DNA of 64,000 nucleotides from Bacteroidota bacterium (GTDB lineage Bacteria; Bacteroidota; Bacteroidia; NS11-12g; UBA955): NCBI GenBank assembly GCA_016787485.1, contig JAEUUL010000021.1, positions 1 to 64,000 of the forward strand, read 5' to 3'. Shown piece by piece: positions 1 to 6,779 of this stretch (position 1 is its first letter; each line of letters starts with the position of its first letter). The notes under the pieces were generated by a model. It saw only the letters and a program-made list of their open reading frames with translations, ran no database searches and was not told where the DNA came from. The position numbers and the translations under genes were made by a program.

Positions 1-746
1 GTATGAAACTGCGCAAGATGAGTACCCTGGAAGACAGCGCCCCTGCGGGTGACACAACGTATTTCAAAAAGAGCATTCGCTGGAGTGCCGGTTTTGCCGT
101 ATTGTACGGTTTCAGCCTTTCTGTAATTGCCTGGCTGTATATGATGAGTATTGATGCACATTGGTTCAGTACCATTTACGGAGTATATAATTTTGCCACC
201 GGCTGGGTTACCGCACTTACCATCATTTGCCTGTTTGTGCTGTATCTCAAGTCTCAGGGTTATCTGAAACTGGTTACCGATGAGCATATCCATGACCTGG
301 GTAAATTCATGTTTGCCTTCAGTATTTTCTGGACCTATATCTGGGTGAGCCAGTATCTGCTCATCTGGTATGCACATATTCCCGAGGAAATGGCCTACTA
401 TCAAATCAGGTATGAGAATTATAAATTCAACTTCCTGGTGAATGTGTTTTTGAACTTCCTTTGTCCTTTCCTGATTCTGATGATGCGCAATGCCAAACGC
501 AATCCGTTTGTGCTGACTGTAGCAGGTGTAATCCTGATTCTGGGTCACTACCACGACGTGTGGCTGATGATTGTTCCCGGAGTTTTTGGACCCGGCATGC
601 AGATAGGGCTGCTCGAAATTGGTACACTGTTGCTGTTTGCCGGTATCTTTATCTACTGGGTATTGGTGGCATTGACCAAAAAAGGTCTGGTAGCCGTAAA
701 CCATCCGTATATCGAAGAGTCTGCGCACCACGACGTGGGCGTTTAA
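1..746 (+). CDS. actF: Alternative complex III subunit ActF, 3' part (5' end outside window)
   Basis: This is the C-terminal part of a polytopic membrane protein; the reading frame is open to the window edge, so the ATG at 3 is probably internal. At least six hydrophobic segments can be seen, with the helix-end motifs LGHYHDVWLMIVPG and GLLEIGTLLLFAGIF and an acidic/His tail (EESAHHDVG). These match the NrfD-like membrane subunit family of the quinol:cytochrome c/HiPIP oxidoreductase (alternative complex III), where ActC and ActF anchor the complex in the inner membrane. In Bacteroidota the act genes normally sit upstream of cytochrome oxidase genes. Here a terminator follows directly, so this is the operon end. 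ActF rather than ActC is chosen from the C-terminal sequence and the last position; the paralogue assignment is less certain than the family. Confidence 0.8.
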   Translation, partial: MKLRKMSTLEDSAPAGDTTYFKKSIRWSAGFAVLYGFSLSVIAWLYMMSIDAHWFSTIYGVYNFATGWVTALTIICLFVLYLKSQGYLKLVTDEHIHDLGKFMFAFSIFWTYIWVSQYLLIWYAHIPEEMAYYQIRYENYKFNFLVNVFLNFLCPFLILMMRNAKRNPFVLTVAGVILILGHYHDVWLMIVPGVFGPGMQIGLLEIGTLLLFAGIFIYWVLVALTKKGLVAVNHPYIEESAHHDVGV

Positions 747-768
747 ACCAAAAAAGTGATACAACAGA

Positions 769-799
769 AAGCGCAGGTATATCCTGCGCTTTTTTTTTG
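769..799 (+). terminator. Rho-independent terminator after actF
   Basis: The perfect stem GCGCAGG / CCTGCGC with a TATAT loop is followed by a run of T residues, 23 bp after the actF stop codon. It is a clear intrinsic terminator for the upstream operon. Confidence 0.85.
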
Positions 800-973
800 C
801 TCTGCTGCATTTCGACAGGATCCGGAAGGCGTTGCTCCCGTCTATAGCAAGGTGACAGTTTGAGTGCTTAAGGTGTCATTTTGGTTAGCAATTGCGGGCA
901 TCCGGCAGGTAATTGTGCCGAATCCATAGGAAATGATTTGTTTTTCAATAGAAATTGCGAATTTTGATCTGTC

Positions 974-1639
974 ATGAAAACCACCAGTGCATTCCTGCTG
1001 CCGCTTTGCCTGTTTTTAACCGCCGGTGTATACGGCCAGAAAGGATCCCAACCAAAGCCACAGTCGGTCCCCAAGTCTGCTGCCACGCCGGCCAGGGCCA
1101 CAGCACCGCCCGCAACCAGGCCGGTGACCAAAACTCCTGAGTTAAAAAAAGAGAAAGGCATCCATCTTTCCCGTTTCAGTATGGATATGGCTCCGGGCAT
1201 ATTCATACCCTTTGGCAATCTGAAGAACAGCACCAAAGTGGGACCGCAACTGGGCTATTTCTGCCATTACCATTTCAGCAAGTCCTTTTCGCTGGGCCTG
1301 GAGACGGGAATGTCCTTTATGCTCCGAAAGCGGAGTGACCAAACCACGGGGCATGTCATTCCATGGCTATTGCAAGGGGCATGGCACAGCAAGGGGGCTT
1401 TGTGGGTGGAAGGAGGAGCCGGTTTCCTCAGAGACCAGGGATTTTACGGAAAGAATGCATTTGTGGTGGGAGGGAAGCAGTATATGGTTCCGCGTTTTGC
1501 ATGGCGCGCCGGACTGGGTTTGCGTTTTACGCCATCCATCGGTCTTGCCCTTCGCTGGGAATCGGCGAAACTGAACAACCAACTGGGCATTGCCCTTCGT
1601 TACACCTTTGTACATCCCCAAAACCATGAAAAAAAGTAA
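974..1639 (+). CDS. Secreted outer-membrane beta-barrel-like protein, function unknown
   Basis: The 221-aa product starts with a signal peptide (about residues 1-22, ending VYGQ), then a Pro/Thr/Ala-rich linker (about 25-60), then alternating amphipathic strands rich in Gly and aromatic residues (GLETGMSFML, WRAGLGLRF, LGIALRYTF) ending on an aromatic strand. This is typical of small outer-membrane beta-barrels of Bacteroidota. Its 3' end overlaps the next gene by 14 bp, so the two are likely co-transcribed and may act together in the outer membrane. No specific family is recognised. Confidence 0.6.
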   Translation: MKTTSAFLLPLCLFLTAGVYGQKGSQPKPQSVPKSAATPARATAPPATRPVTKTPELKKEKGIHLSRFSMDMAPGIFIPFGNLKNSTKVGPQLGYFCHYHFSKSFSLGLETGMSFMLRKRSDQTTGHVIPWLLQGAWHSKGALWVEGGAGFLRDQGFYGKNAFVVGGKQYMVPRFAWRAGLGLRFTPSIGLALRWESAKLNNQLGIALRYTFVHPQNHEKK

Positions 1640-2843
1640 TTATATCCTTGCCTTGCTGTTGTTCTGTACAGGTGCGGTTCAATCCCAGTCCATCGTGCAG
1701 TACGATGATTACCTGTACACGGTATCCCGGCAACCGGCCAGCACAAGGGCAGAAGCAATGGGATATGCCGGTGTAACCCTGGAAGGCAGCACCCAGGATG
1801 CGAGAATGAATCCGGCAGGGCTTGTGTGGATGTCTCAAAAGCTGGTAACTGAATACACGGCTTCCAGTCCCATATTTATTGATTCACGTTCCAATTACCG
1901 TTTTTTGGGAGTAGCGGGAATGCTAAACAAAAACATTGCGATTGGCGCCCACCAGTATCGCAGCCTCATTTACCGGCCCATTCTGGGGTTCGACAAGAAC
2001 GGAAGACACATACAGCCCAACCTGATGCGGGAAGCCAACAATCTGCTTACCGTAGCGGCTAAAATCAGTAATATCCTGAGTGTGGGCATCAATGCCGGGC
2101 TTTTTGTGAATGATATTGATCAAAGTGGAAAATTCAAATCTCCGCTTGTGGATGCAGGTGTACTTTACATGCCTGCAACCGGATGGCAGGGTCCCAGGGT
2201 TAAAGAATCCCGTTTCAGGCTGGGAATCAGTGCCACCAATCTGCTGGGCAGCAATACCTATTACAACATTCAGGATGTAAAAGACACACAAGCCATAGCA
2301 GGGGTTTTACGTGTGGGTGCAGCCTTGCATCATGTCTGGAATGCAGACAATTTTGTTCACGGGCACACGGGCATGGTGCCAGCTCAGAACCGTACATTGG
2401 CACTATTGTTTCAGTTGCAGTACCTGAAATACATGCATACGCTTCCAAAGGGCGTTGCGGAATCTGAGAAAATATTGTTTCACGGATACAGCGCAGGGGT
2501 AGAACTTGAATTCCTGAAACTGCTATACCTGAGGCTGGGATACAGGTATGAAAAACGGCAGGGAAACAATGACATGAATAGTCCTGTAGTCAATTACCCT
2601 TATCTCAAAGGAATGACGCAGGGTCTGGGAATTAAGCTTCCATTTTATTCTCTTTCCCGCTGTCACTTGCCATTCGAAGTTGCCATAGACCTTGCGCACC
2701 AGAAACCTTTTCAATGGGTAAAACCATCCTTGCCGTATTTCTATTACCGCACCACCTCGGTGGCTGTGCGGCTTAACTGGCAGTTGCAGCGGCAAGCCCC
2801 GGTTCTCAAAGTGGTGCCTGCCAAAACGAAGCCGAAAGGTTGA
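1626..2843 (+). CDS. Outer-membrane barrel protein with PorV/UPF0164-like N-terminus
   Basis: I choose the ATG at 1626 (405 aa) because it begins a good signal peptide (KKSNYILALLLFCTGAVQSQ); the frame is open further upstream. The mature start has the pattern ASTRAEAMGYAGVTLEG followed by DARMNPAGL, which resembles the opening of PorV/PorQ and UPF0164/FadL-type barrels, where a conserved AMGGAG…NPAGL segment precedes the barrel. The rest is a series of amphipathic strands. PorV shuttles T9SS substrates, but this protein could equally be a different barrel; the specific role is not established. It overlaps the preceding barrel gene and faces a convergent gene 6 bp downstream. Confidence 0.6.
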   Translation: MKKSNYILALLLFCTGAVQSQSIVQYDDYLYTVSRQPASTRAEAMGYAGVTLEGSTQDARMNPAGLVWMSQKLVTEYTASSPIFIDSRSNYRFLGVAGMLNKNIAIGAHQYRSLIYRPILGFDKNGRHIQPNLMREANNLLTVAAKISNILSVGINAGLFVNDIDQSGKFKSPLVDAGVLYMPATGWQGPRVKESRFRLGISATNLLGSNTYYNIQDVKDTQAIAGVLRVGAALHHVWNADNFVHGHTGMVPAQNRTLALLFQLQYLKYMHTLPKGVAESEKILFHGYSAGVELEFLKLLYLRLGYRYEKRQGNNDMNSPVVNYPYLKGMTQGLGIKLPFYSLSRCHLPFEVAIDLAHQKPFQWVKPSLPYFYYRTTSVAVRLNWQLQRQAPVLKVVPAKTKPKG

Positions 2844-2849
2844 ACTGAC

Positions 2850-3836
2850 TTATTTGTTTGCAGCAATGCGTTCCATTCTGGTAACCAGGTCAGCAGAAAA
2901 CACTTTGGTTGTAACCAGATTTTTGCGCGTGCCGGCATACAACTTCTCCCACAATTTGCGCTGGATTTCTGAATGGGTTGTTACTGTCATTTTGGATTTC
3001 AACCGGTTATAAGCGGCATCATCCTGTGCGCGCAGTTTTGCCATCAGCGTTTTTGCCGCAGTGGCTCCAGTGGTGATCAGGGTTTGTCTCAGTTCTTCAG
3101 TCAGGGCATCCAGTTTCTTTTGCGAGAGGGTAAGGGCACCAATGGAATATGCATCCTCTGAGGCGTTTACATGGGTGAGTTTTCTTCCCCATTGCATGGA
3201 TTCTGCCTGATAGCTATTGCAAATCAGGGTATTGATCGCACCGGTATTCAGATTGGGCAATACCTCAGGTGTGTTCAGTTGCACTGTACTAACAGAACCA
3301 ATGTACTTATAAAACTCAGGGAATATCACATTGTCTCTCCATTGAAAGGGTTTTTTGCCGCGAAAATCGGCAGGTTGAGTAATGGCGAAACCGTTGGAAA
3401 AACAACGCATCTTGCCTGGATCACACCAGCCGATCAGGCTCAAACCCGCATCTTTCAGTCCTTTGGTGAATTCTGACTGAAAACTGTCGCGGGTTTTGTC
3501 AAGTGCAGCCCATCCATTGAACAGACCCGGCATTTCCATGGCTGCCACAGGCTTATAAAATTTAGACAATCCGGAGCCGGTAAAAAAGGCTCCATCGAGT
3601 TGTCCGGATTTGATTTTGCCGGCCATAGACGATTCATCGCCCTGTGAACCATTGTAGAAAATCTGCAGTTCCAGTTGTCCGCCGCTTTTTTCTTTCACCG
3701 TTTTGGCCCATGTTTCGAGTACAGTGCCGAAATCGCTTGTTTTGGGGTACAGGGTACCCAGTTTGATGGTTTGCTGGGCTTGTGCGGTGCTTACACCGAG
3801 GCCACAGAGAATGGCAAGGAAAAGAGAATGGCTCAT
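2850..3836 (-). CDS. TRAP-type transporter solute-binding protein, DctP family (orphan)
   Basis: The 328-aa protein has a signal peptide (MSHSLFLAILC…AQAQ) and then the DctP-type pattern IKLGTLYPKTSDFG…TWAKTVKEKSGGQLELQIF, the …GKIKSGQLDGAFFTGSGLS segment and the central …CFSNGFAITQPADFRGKK region, as in periplasmic binding proteins of tripartite C4-dicarboxylate-type transporters. The frame is open 35 codons further upstream; the start at 3836 is chosen because of the signal peptide. No DctQ/DctM membrane subunits lie nearby, so the permease must be elsewhere or the protein works alone. The ligand cannot be told from sequence. Confidence 0.8.
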   Translation of the reverse strand: MSHSLFLAILCGLGVSTAQAQQTIKLGTLYPKTSDFGTVLETWAKTVKEKSGGQLELQIFYNGSQGDESSMAGKIKSGQLDGAFFTGSGLSKFYKPVAAMEMPGLFNGWAALDKTRDSFQSEFTKGLKDAGLSLIGWCDPGKMRCFSNGFAITQPADFRGKKPFQWRDNVIFPEFYKYIGSVSTVQLNTPEVLPNLNTGAINTLICNSYQAESMQWGRKLTHVNASEDAYSIGALTLSQKKLDALTEELRQTLITTGATAAKTLMAKLRAQDDAAYNRLKSKMTVTTHSEIQRKLWEKLYAGTRKNLVTTKVFSADLVTRMERIAANK

Positions 3837-3950
3837 GAGATGGATGGAATGAAAGACAAAAATAGGCAGAAATTGTGCCTGTTTCGGCGGGGACCTGTCC
3901 GGGATGGAACAGTAGGCTGGCAGACAGGAATATAGAAGCATGAAACCATT

Positions 3951-3978
3951 TGATTTTCAACGCAGATTCCTACATTTG
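3951..3978 (+). promoter_or_regulatory. Bacteroidota-type promoter for the 3993 gene
   Basis: TACATTTG (3971-3978) matches the TAnnTTTG -7 element, and a TTGATTTT element lies about 20 bp upstream. The start codon follows 14 bp after the -7 box. Confidence 0.55.
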
Positions 3979-3992
3979 AAAATAAAAACCCG

Positions 3993-4598
3993 ATGAAAAC
4001 CAGGATAATATTGCTCTGTGTCTTTGTATCATGGACCGGACTGAACGCCCAGACAGGGGGCCAACCCGCAGTTGCAGCAACCAACAGATCTGTAACTGCT
4101 GATCAAACCGCAAAGGCAGATGCCGTTGCTGAGAGCCTTCAGGATAAAAAAATAGCGGAACTGGAGGCCAGTGTGAAAAATCTGAATGAACGTCTGGCCA
4201 ATATGATCAAACACATGTCGGAAACGGAAAGTAAGGTTGCAGCCATTCAGGCAGATATCAAAAACCCGGTACAATTTAAAATCAAAACAGTGGTGGCGCC
4301 CAGAGAAAACAACCTGAACAAATTGTCCTTTGCACTGAATGATGCCAGCATCAACGGCAAGCCGGACGCCATTGTAATTGTTACCAATGAATCGGGTATA
4401 CAGTGTACCACCTCTTACAATGAAACCGATAAAAAGTGGTACGTGACAATGAGTAATTATTATATTAAATCGGCTTATGATGCGGTGCTGAAGAGCTGCA
4501 CAACCTGCGGAGAGCATCCTATAGCCAAGGCCGTAGGTATTGTTGCAATTACAGAAGAAAAACCTGAGGTTACCCTGGTAGTAAATATGGTGTATTAA
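3993..4598 (+). CDS. Small secreted protein with coiled-coil segment, unknown function
   Basis: The 201-aa product has a signal peptide (…TGLNAQ) and then a predicted coiled coil at about residues 47-85 (KKIAELEASVKNLNERLANM pattern of hydrophobic heptads). A C-terminal domain of about 100 residues contains four Cys, two of them in SCTTCGEHP. The domain looks globular and probably periplasmic. I do not recognise the family. The gene is monocistronic with its own promoter; an apparently foreign accessory patch begins about 150 bp downstream. Confidence 0.6.
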   Translation: MKTRIILLCVFVSWTGLNAQTGGQPAVAATNRSVTADQTAKADAVAESLQDKKIAELEASVKNLNERLANMIKHMSETESKVAAIQADIKNPVQFKIKTVVAPRENNLNKLSFALNDASINGKPDAIVIVTNESGIQCTTSYNETDKKWYVTMSNYYIKSAYDAVLKSCTTCGEHPIAKAVGIVAITEEKPEVTLVVNMVY

Positions 4599-4744
4599 AG
4601 GGGGGGAAGCTGATCGGCTTGATCGGAAACCCACCTGGTGCCGGCGGCATTTAGCGGTCCAAAGCTTTGAGCTCGTTGCCTATTGGGTAGAAGAAACTGT
4701 CAGCTAAGATAAAATATTTTGTGAACATATTTCATTTTATCACG

Positions 4745-4776
4745 TCACCGGCAATGGCGCAAGGCTTGTGTTATGG
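4745..4776 (-). repeat. Half of an attC-like recombination site
   Basis: Read on the minus strand, CCATAACACAAGCCTTGCGC is the kind of sequence that opens an attC site (R''-type core followed by the L'' arm). The TAA stop of the 4771-5427 gene lies inside the core, as is usual for integron cassettes. No complementary second arm can be found between 4600 and 4745, so the site is truncated. This is an inference from resemblance to the complete element at 5440-5571. Confidence 0.4.
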
Positions 4777-5427
4777 TTCGTTCTTGTCATCGAATTCCAT
4801 TCTCATTTTGCTAAGGTATTTGGCTTTTACGAAGATTGATATGTCTTCAATAGACCCAATTTCAAAGGAAAAAGTAGTCTCTAATTGTCCAATTATGTGT
4901 ATTCTTAGTTCGTGTTGATATGCAAATTCATCACGCTTGTCGAAGACGGTGAGATTTGTCTGATCTTTGCTTGAATCATAATATTTAACAAAATCCATTT
5001 CGTGGTTTACATTTAACTCATTTAGCTTTACTTCGATTCTATTTCTAAATGTCGTAGTGTCGGTAATGATAAGTGCGTGGTCTCCAAAATCTTCAATTCT
5101 CTTATCAATAAAAGTTCCTTGTCCTGTAAATTCAGTCTTAATTGTAAACAAACAAAACAAATGATTTGCGAGACTCGTTTCATCATACAAATTCAATTTA
5201 CCTTTTTTGAAAATGATAGGTATTTTGGAACCGTCCTCTTTAAATAATTCTAGCGATGTTAAATGAATATGAGCAGATGATCCATCATATTCGTCTCCAC
5301 GCAAATTCGTCTTGGAATCTTCAAGATTTCTAAAGTAGTTAACTGTATTACAATATATCAATCCCTTAGAACGCAAGTCGTCCAAGTGTTTTTTCTTTCC
5401 AATTTTAATGAAACCTACTATCTGCAT
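4771..5427 (-). CDS. Uncharacterised cytoplasmic protein in cassette-like context
   Basis: The 218-aa soluble protein has no signal peptide. It opens with VGFIKIGKKKHLDDLRSKG, then LIYCNTVNYFRNLED and RGDEYDG, and ends rich in charged residues. I have an impression of similar openings in uncharacterised proteins of accessory regions, but I recognise no named domain. Base composition is visibly more A/T-rich than flanking genes. The gene lies between an attC-like element just upstream of its start and a half attC-like site overlapping its stop codon, which is the arrangement of an integron cassette. An accessory or defence-type role is possible but unproven. Confidence 0.65.
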   Translation of the reverse strand: MQIVGFIKIGKKKHLDDLRSKGLIYCNTVNYFRNLEDSKTNLRGDEYDGSSAHIHLTSLELFKEDGSKIPIIFKKGKLNLYDETSLANHLFCLFTIKTEFTGQGTFIDKRIEDFGDHALIITDTTTFRNRIEVKLNELNVNHEMDFVKYYDSSKDQTNLTVFDKRDEFAYQHELRIHIIGQLETTFSFEIGSIEDISIFVKAKYLSKMRMEFDDKNEP

Positions 5428-5439
5428 TTAAGAATGGGC

Positions 5440-5571
5440 ATATAACGGTTTGCGGCTTGGCGAAGGGCGGGATTTTTAGCACAAATGTTCATTCGAAGCA
5501 CAAATGTTGAACCTTGCAAAAATGTTTCTACGAAGCACGAAACCCCGCCTTTTGCCAAACCGCTGTTAGCA
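5440..5571 (-). repeat. attC-like imperfect inverted repeat (~130 bp)
   Basis: The left arm at about 5442-5474 (ATAACGGTTTGCGGCTTGGC then GAAGGGCGGGATTT) pairs with the right arm at about 5540-5570 (AAACCCCGCC, TTTGCCAAACCGC, TGTTA), with bulges. On the minus strand the ends read TGCTAAC…GTTATAT, close to the RYYYAAC…GTTRRRY core boxes of integron attC sites though not a perfect match. The unpaired middle carries a direct repeat AGCACAAATGTT at 5478-5489 and 5497-5508. Length, fold and position between two short genes of the same orientation agree with an attC site. No integrase gene is in the window. Confidence 0.55.
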
Positions 5572-5578
5572 GTAGTGG
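5565..5578 (+). repeat. Left 14-bp inverted terminal repeat of the CDF cassette
   Basis: GTTAGCAGTAGTGG is repeated in inverted orientation, with one mismatch, at 6421-6434 (GTTAGCAGTAATGG on the minus strand). The pair brackets the cation transporter gene tightly. Confidence 0.55.
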
Positions 5579-5593
5579 TTCTTTGTTCGTCCG

Positions 5594-6391
5594 TCATTTT
5601 GATAGTTTTAAAATTTTAAATGCTCCTTGTCCAACAATGAAAAATACAATTGTCCCAACGATAAGGTCAGGATATTTTGAGTTTGTCAAGTAAACAAGTC
5701 CGCCTGCTATAATTACTCCAAGATTTACAATTACGTCATTGGATGTAAAAATCATACTTGCTTGCATATGTGCGTCTTTGCTTTTACTTTTTTGCAGTAA
5801 ATACAAACAAAGTCCGTTGCCGATAAGTGCAAGAATTGAAATAATTATCATTGTCTGAAATGCAGGAATTGTTTCACTGCCTACAAATCGTCTGATTACT
5901 TCAATGAAACCGAAAACGGCAAGTGTCAACTGAAAATAACCTGCTGATTTTGCGATGTTCTTTTTTCGTGTCATTGTCCCACCAACTGCAAAAAGTGCAA
6001 GTCCGTAAACAATGCTGTCGGCAAGCATATCCAAGCTGTCCGCCACAAGTCCCATTGAGTTTGAAATAAAACCTGTTGTCACTTCAAGAGCAAAAAAGAA
6101 AAAGTTGATAGCTAAAACTTGCCAAAGCAATTTTCTTTCTCGGTTAGTGTTGTCTGTCGTTGCTGTGTAATTGTCTGCCGAAACGCTGTCAATAAGTGAA
6201 GTGTCAAATTTTAAGTTATCAAGTCGCTGAAAAATTTGGTCGTGATTGTCTGTGTGAAAAACGGTCAGTTGTCTGTTTGCAATGTCAAATTCTAACGAGT
6301 TGATGTTTGTCAAGTCGGCAAGTTTCATCCGTATCATTTGTTCTTCGGATGGGCAGTCCATTTTTGATATTTTAAATGTCGTTTTCCTCAT
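5594..6391 (-). CDS. HMA-like domain fused to cation-diffusion-facilitator membrane domain
   Basis: This 265-aa protein has an N-terminal ferredoxin-fold heavy-metal-associated-like domain (about residues 1-75; KISKMDCPSEE, where the usual CxxC is reduced to C13 followed by PSEE). Five to six membrane segments of the CDF (cation efflux) type follow (about 88-260). The first CDF metal site reads ADSLDMLADS with D121-x3-D125, so the usual His of HxxxD is Asp, which may change metal preference. The usual cytoplasmic C-terminal CDF domain is absent; sensing may instead sit in the N-terminal domain. It probably exports divalent cations. It lies within the attC-like cassette patch, consistent with a mobile metal-resistance gene. 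Confidence 0.75.
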   Translation of the reverse strand: MRKTTFKISKMDCPSEEQMIRMKLADLTNINSLEFDIANRQLTVFHTDNHDQIFQRLDNLKFDTSLIDSVSADNYTATTDNTNRERKLLWQVLAINFFFFALEVTTGFISNSMGLVADSLDMLADSIVYGLALFAVGGTMTRKKNIAKSAGYFQLTLAVFGFIEVIRRFVGSETIPAFQTMIIISILALIGNGLCLYLLQKSKSKDAHMQASMIFTSNDVIVNLGVIIAGGLVYLTNSKYPDLIVGTIVFFIVGQGAFKILKLSK

Positions 6392-6420
6392 TGTCTATTG
6401 TTGTCGGCTGGTGCATCCTA

Positions 6421-6434
6421 CCATTACTGCTAAC
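6421..6434 (-). repeat. Right 14-bp inverted terminal repeat of the CDF cassette
   Basis: CCATTACTGCTAAC on the plus strand is the inverted partner (13/14) of 5565-5578. It lies 29 bp upstream of the transporter start codon and would form the cassette boundary. Confidence 0.55.
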
Positions 6435-6779
6435 TTACTTATATGTGCAACAAAATTGCATAATTCTTCCACCAATCGGGAGTATATGTGCAATTGTTAC
6501 GGCCGTTTCGTAAGTACTTGTAAGCATTTGCTGTCGGCTTGGGTTTCATGCTGTTTACAAGTGTATGGTGCAGCCGGTTGAAAATCAAGTGGCTGCATCT
6601 GCGGAGTTACAAAACAGAAGTGCGGATTTGTGAAAGGTGGGTTTACACAGGCAATGTTTCGGTGCAGTGAAAGAAGAAATGATGTGTGGGTTGGCTGTAT
6701 GTTTCGACAGGCTTCAGGAGGCGCTGATCCTGACTGTGAGCAACATGACAAAAGGGGCCTAGGGTTGCAGCCCGGGTCT
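6435..6779. other. 345-bp stretch without a convincing gene
   Basis: It holds a short direct repeat TATATGTGCAA at 6440-6450 and 6483-6493, and at 6702-6730 a degenerate copy of a sequence also seen at 810-839 (TTTCGACAGG…AGGCG). Short open frames here lack signal peptides, start sites and codon bias. It may contain the promoter of the cassette genes, but no TAnnTTTG box is clear. Confidence 0.5.

Noticed and set aside
461-847. Open frames on both strands over the actF 3' end
   Set aside because: They overlap a strongly conserved membrane protein gene, lack signal peptides or domains, and one runs through the terminator.
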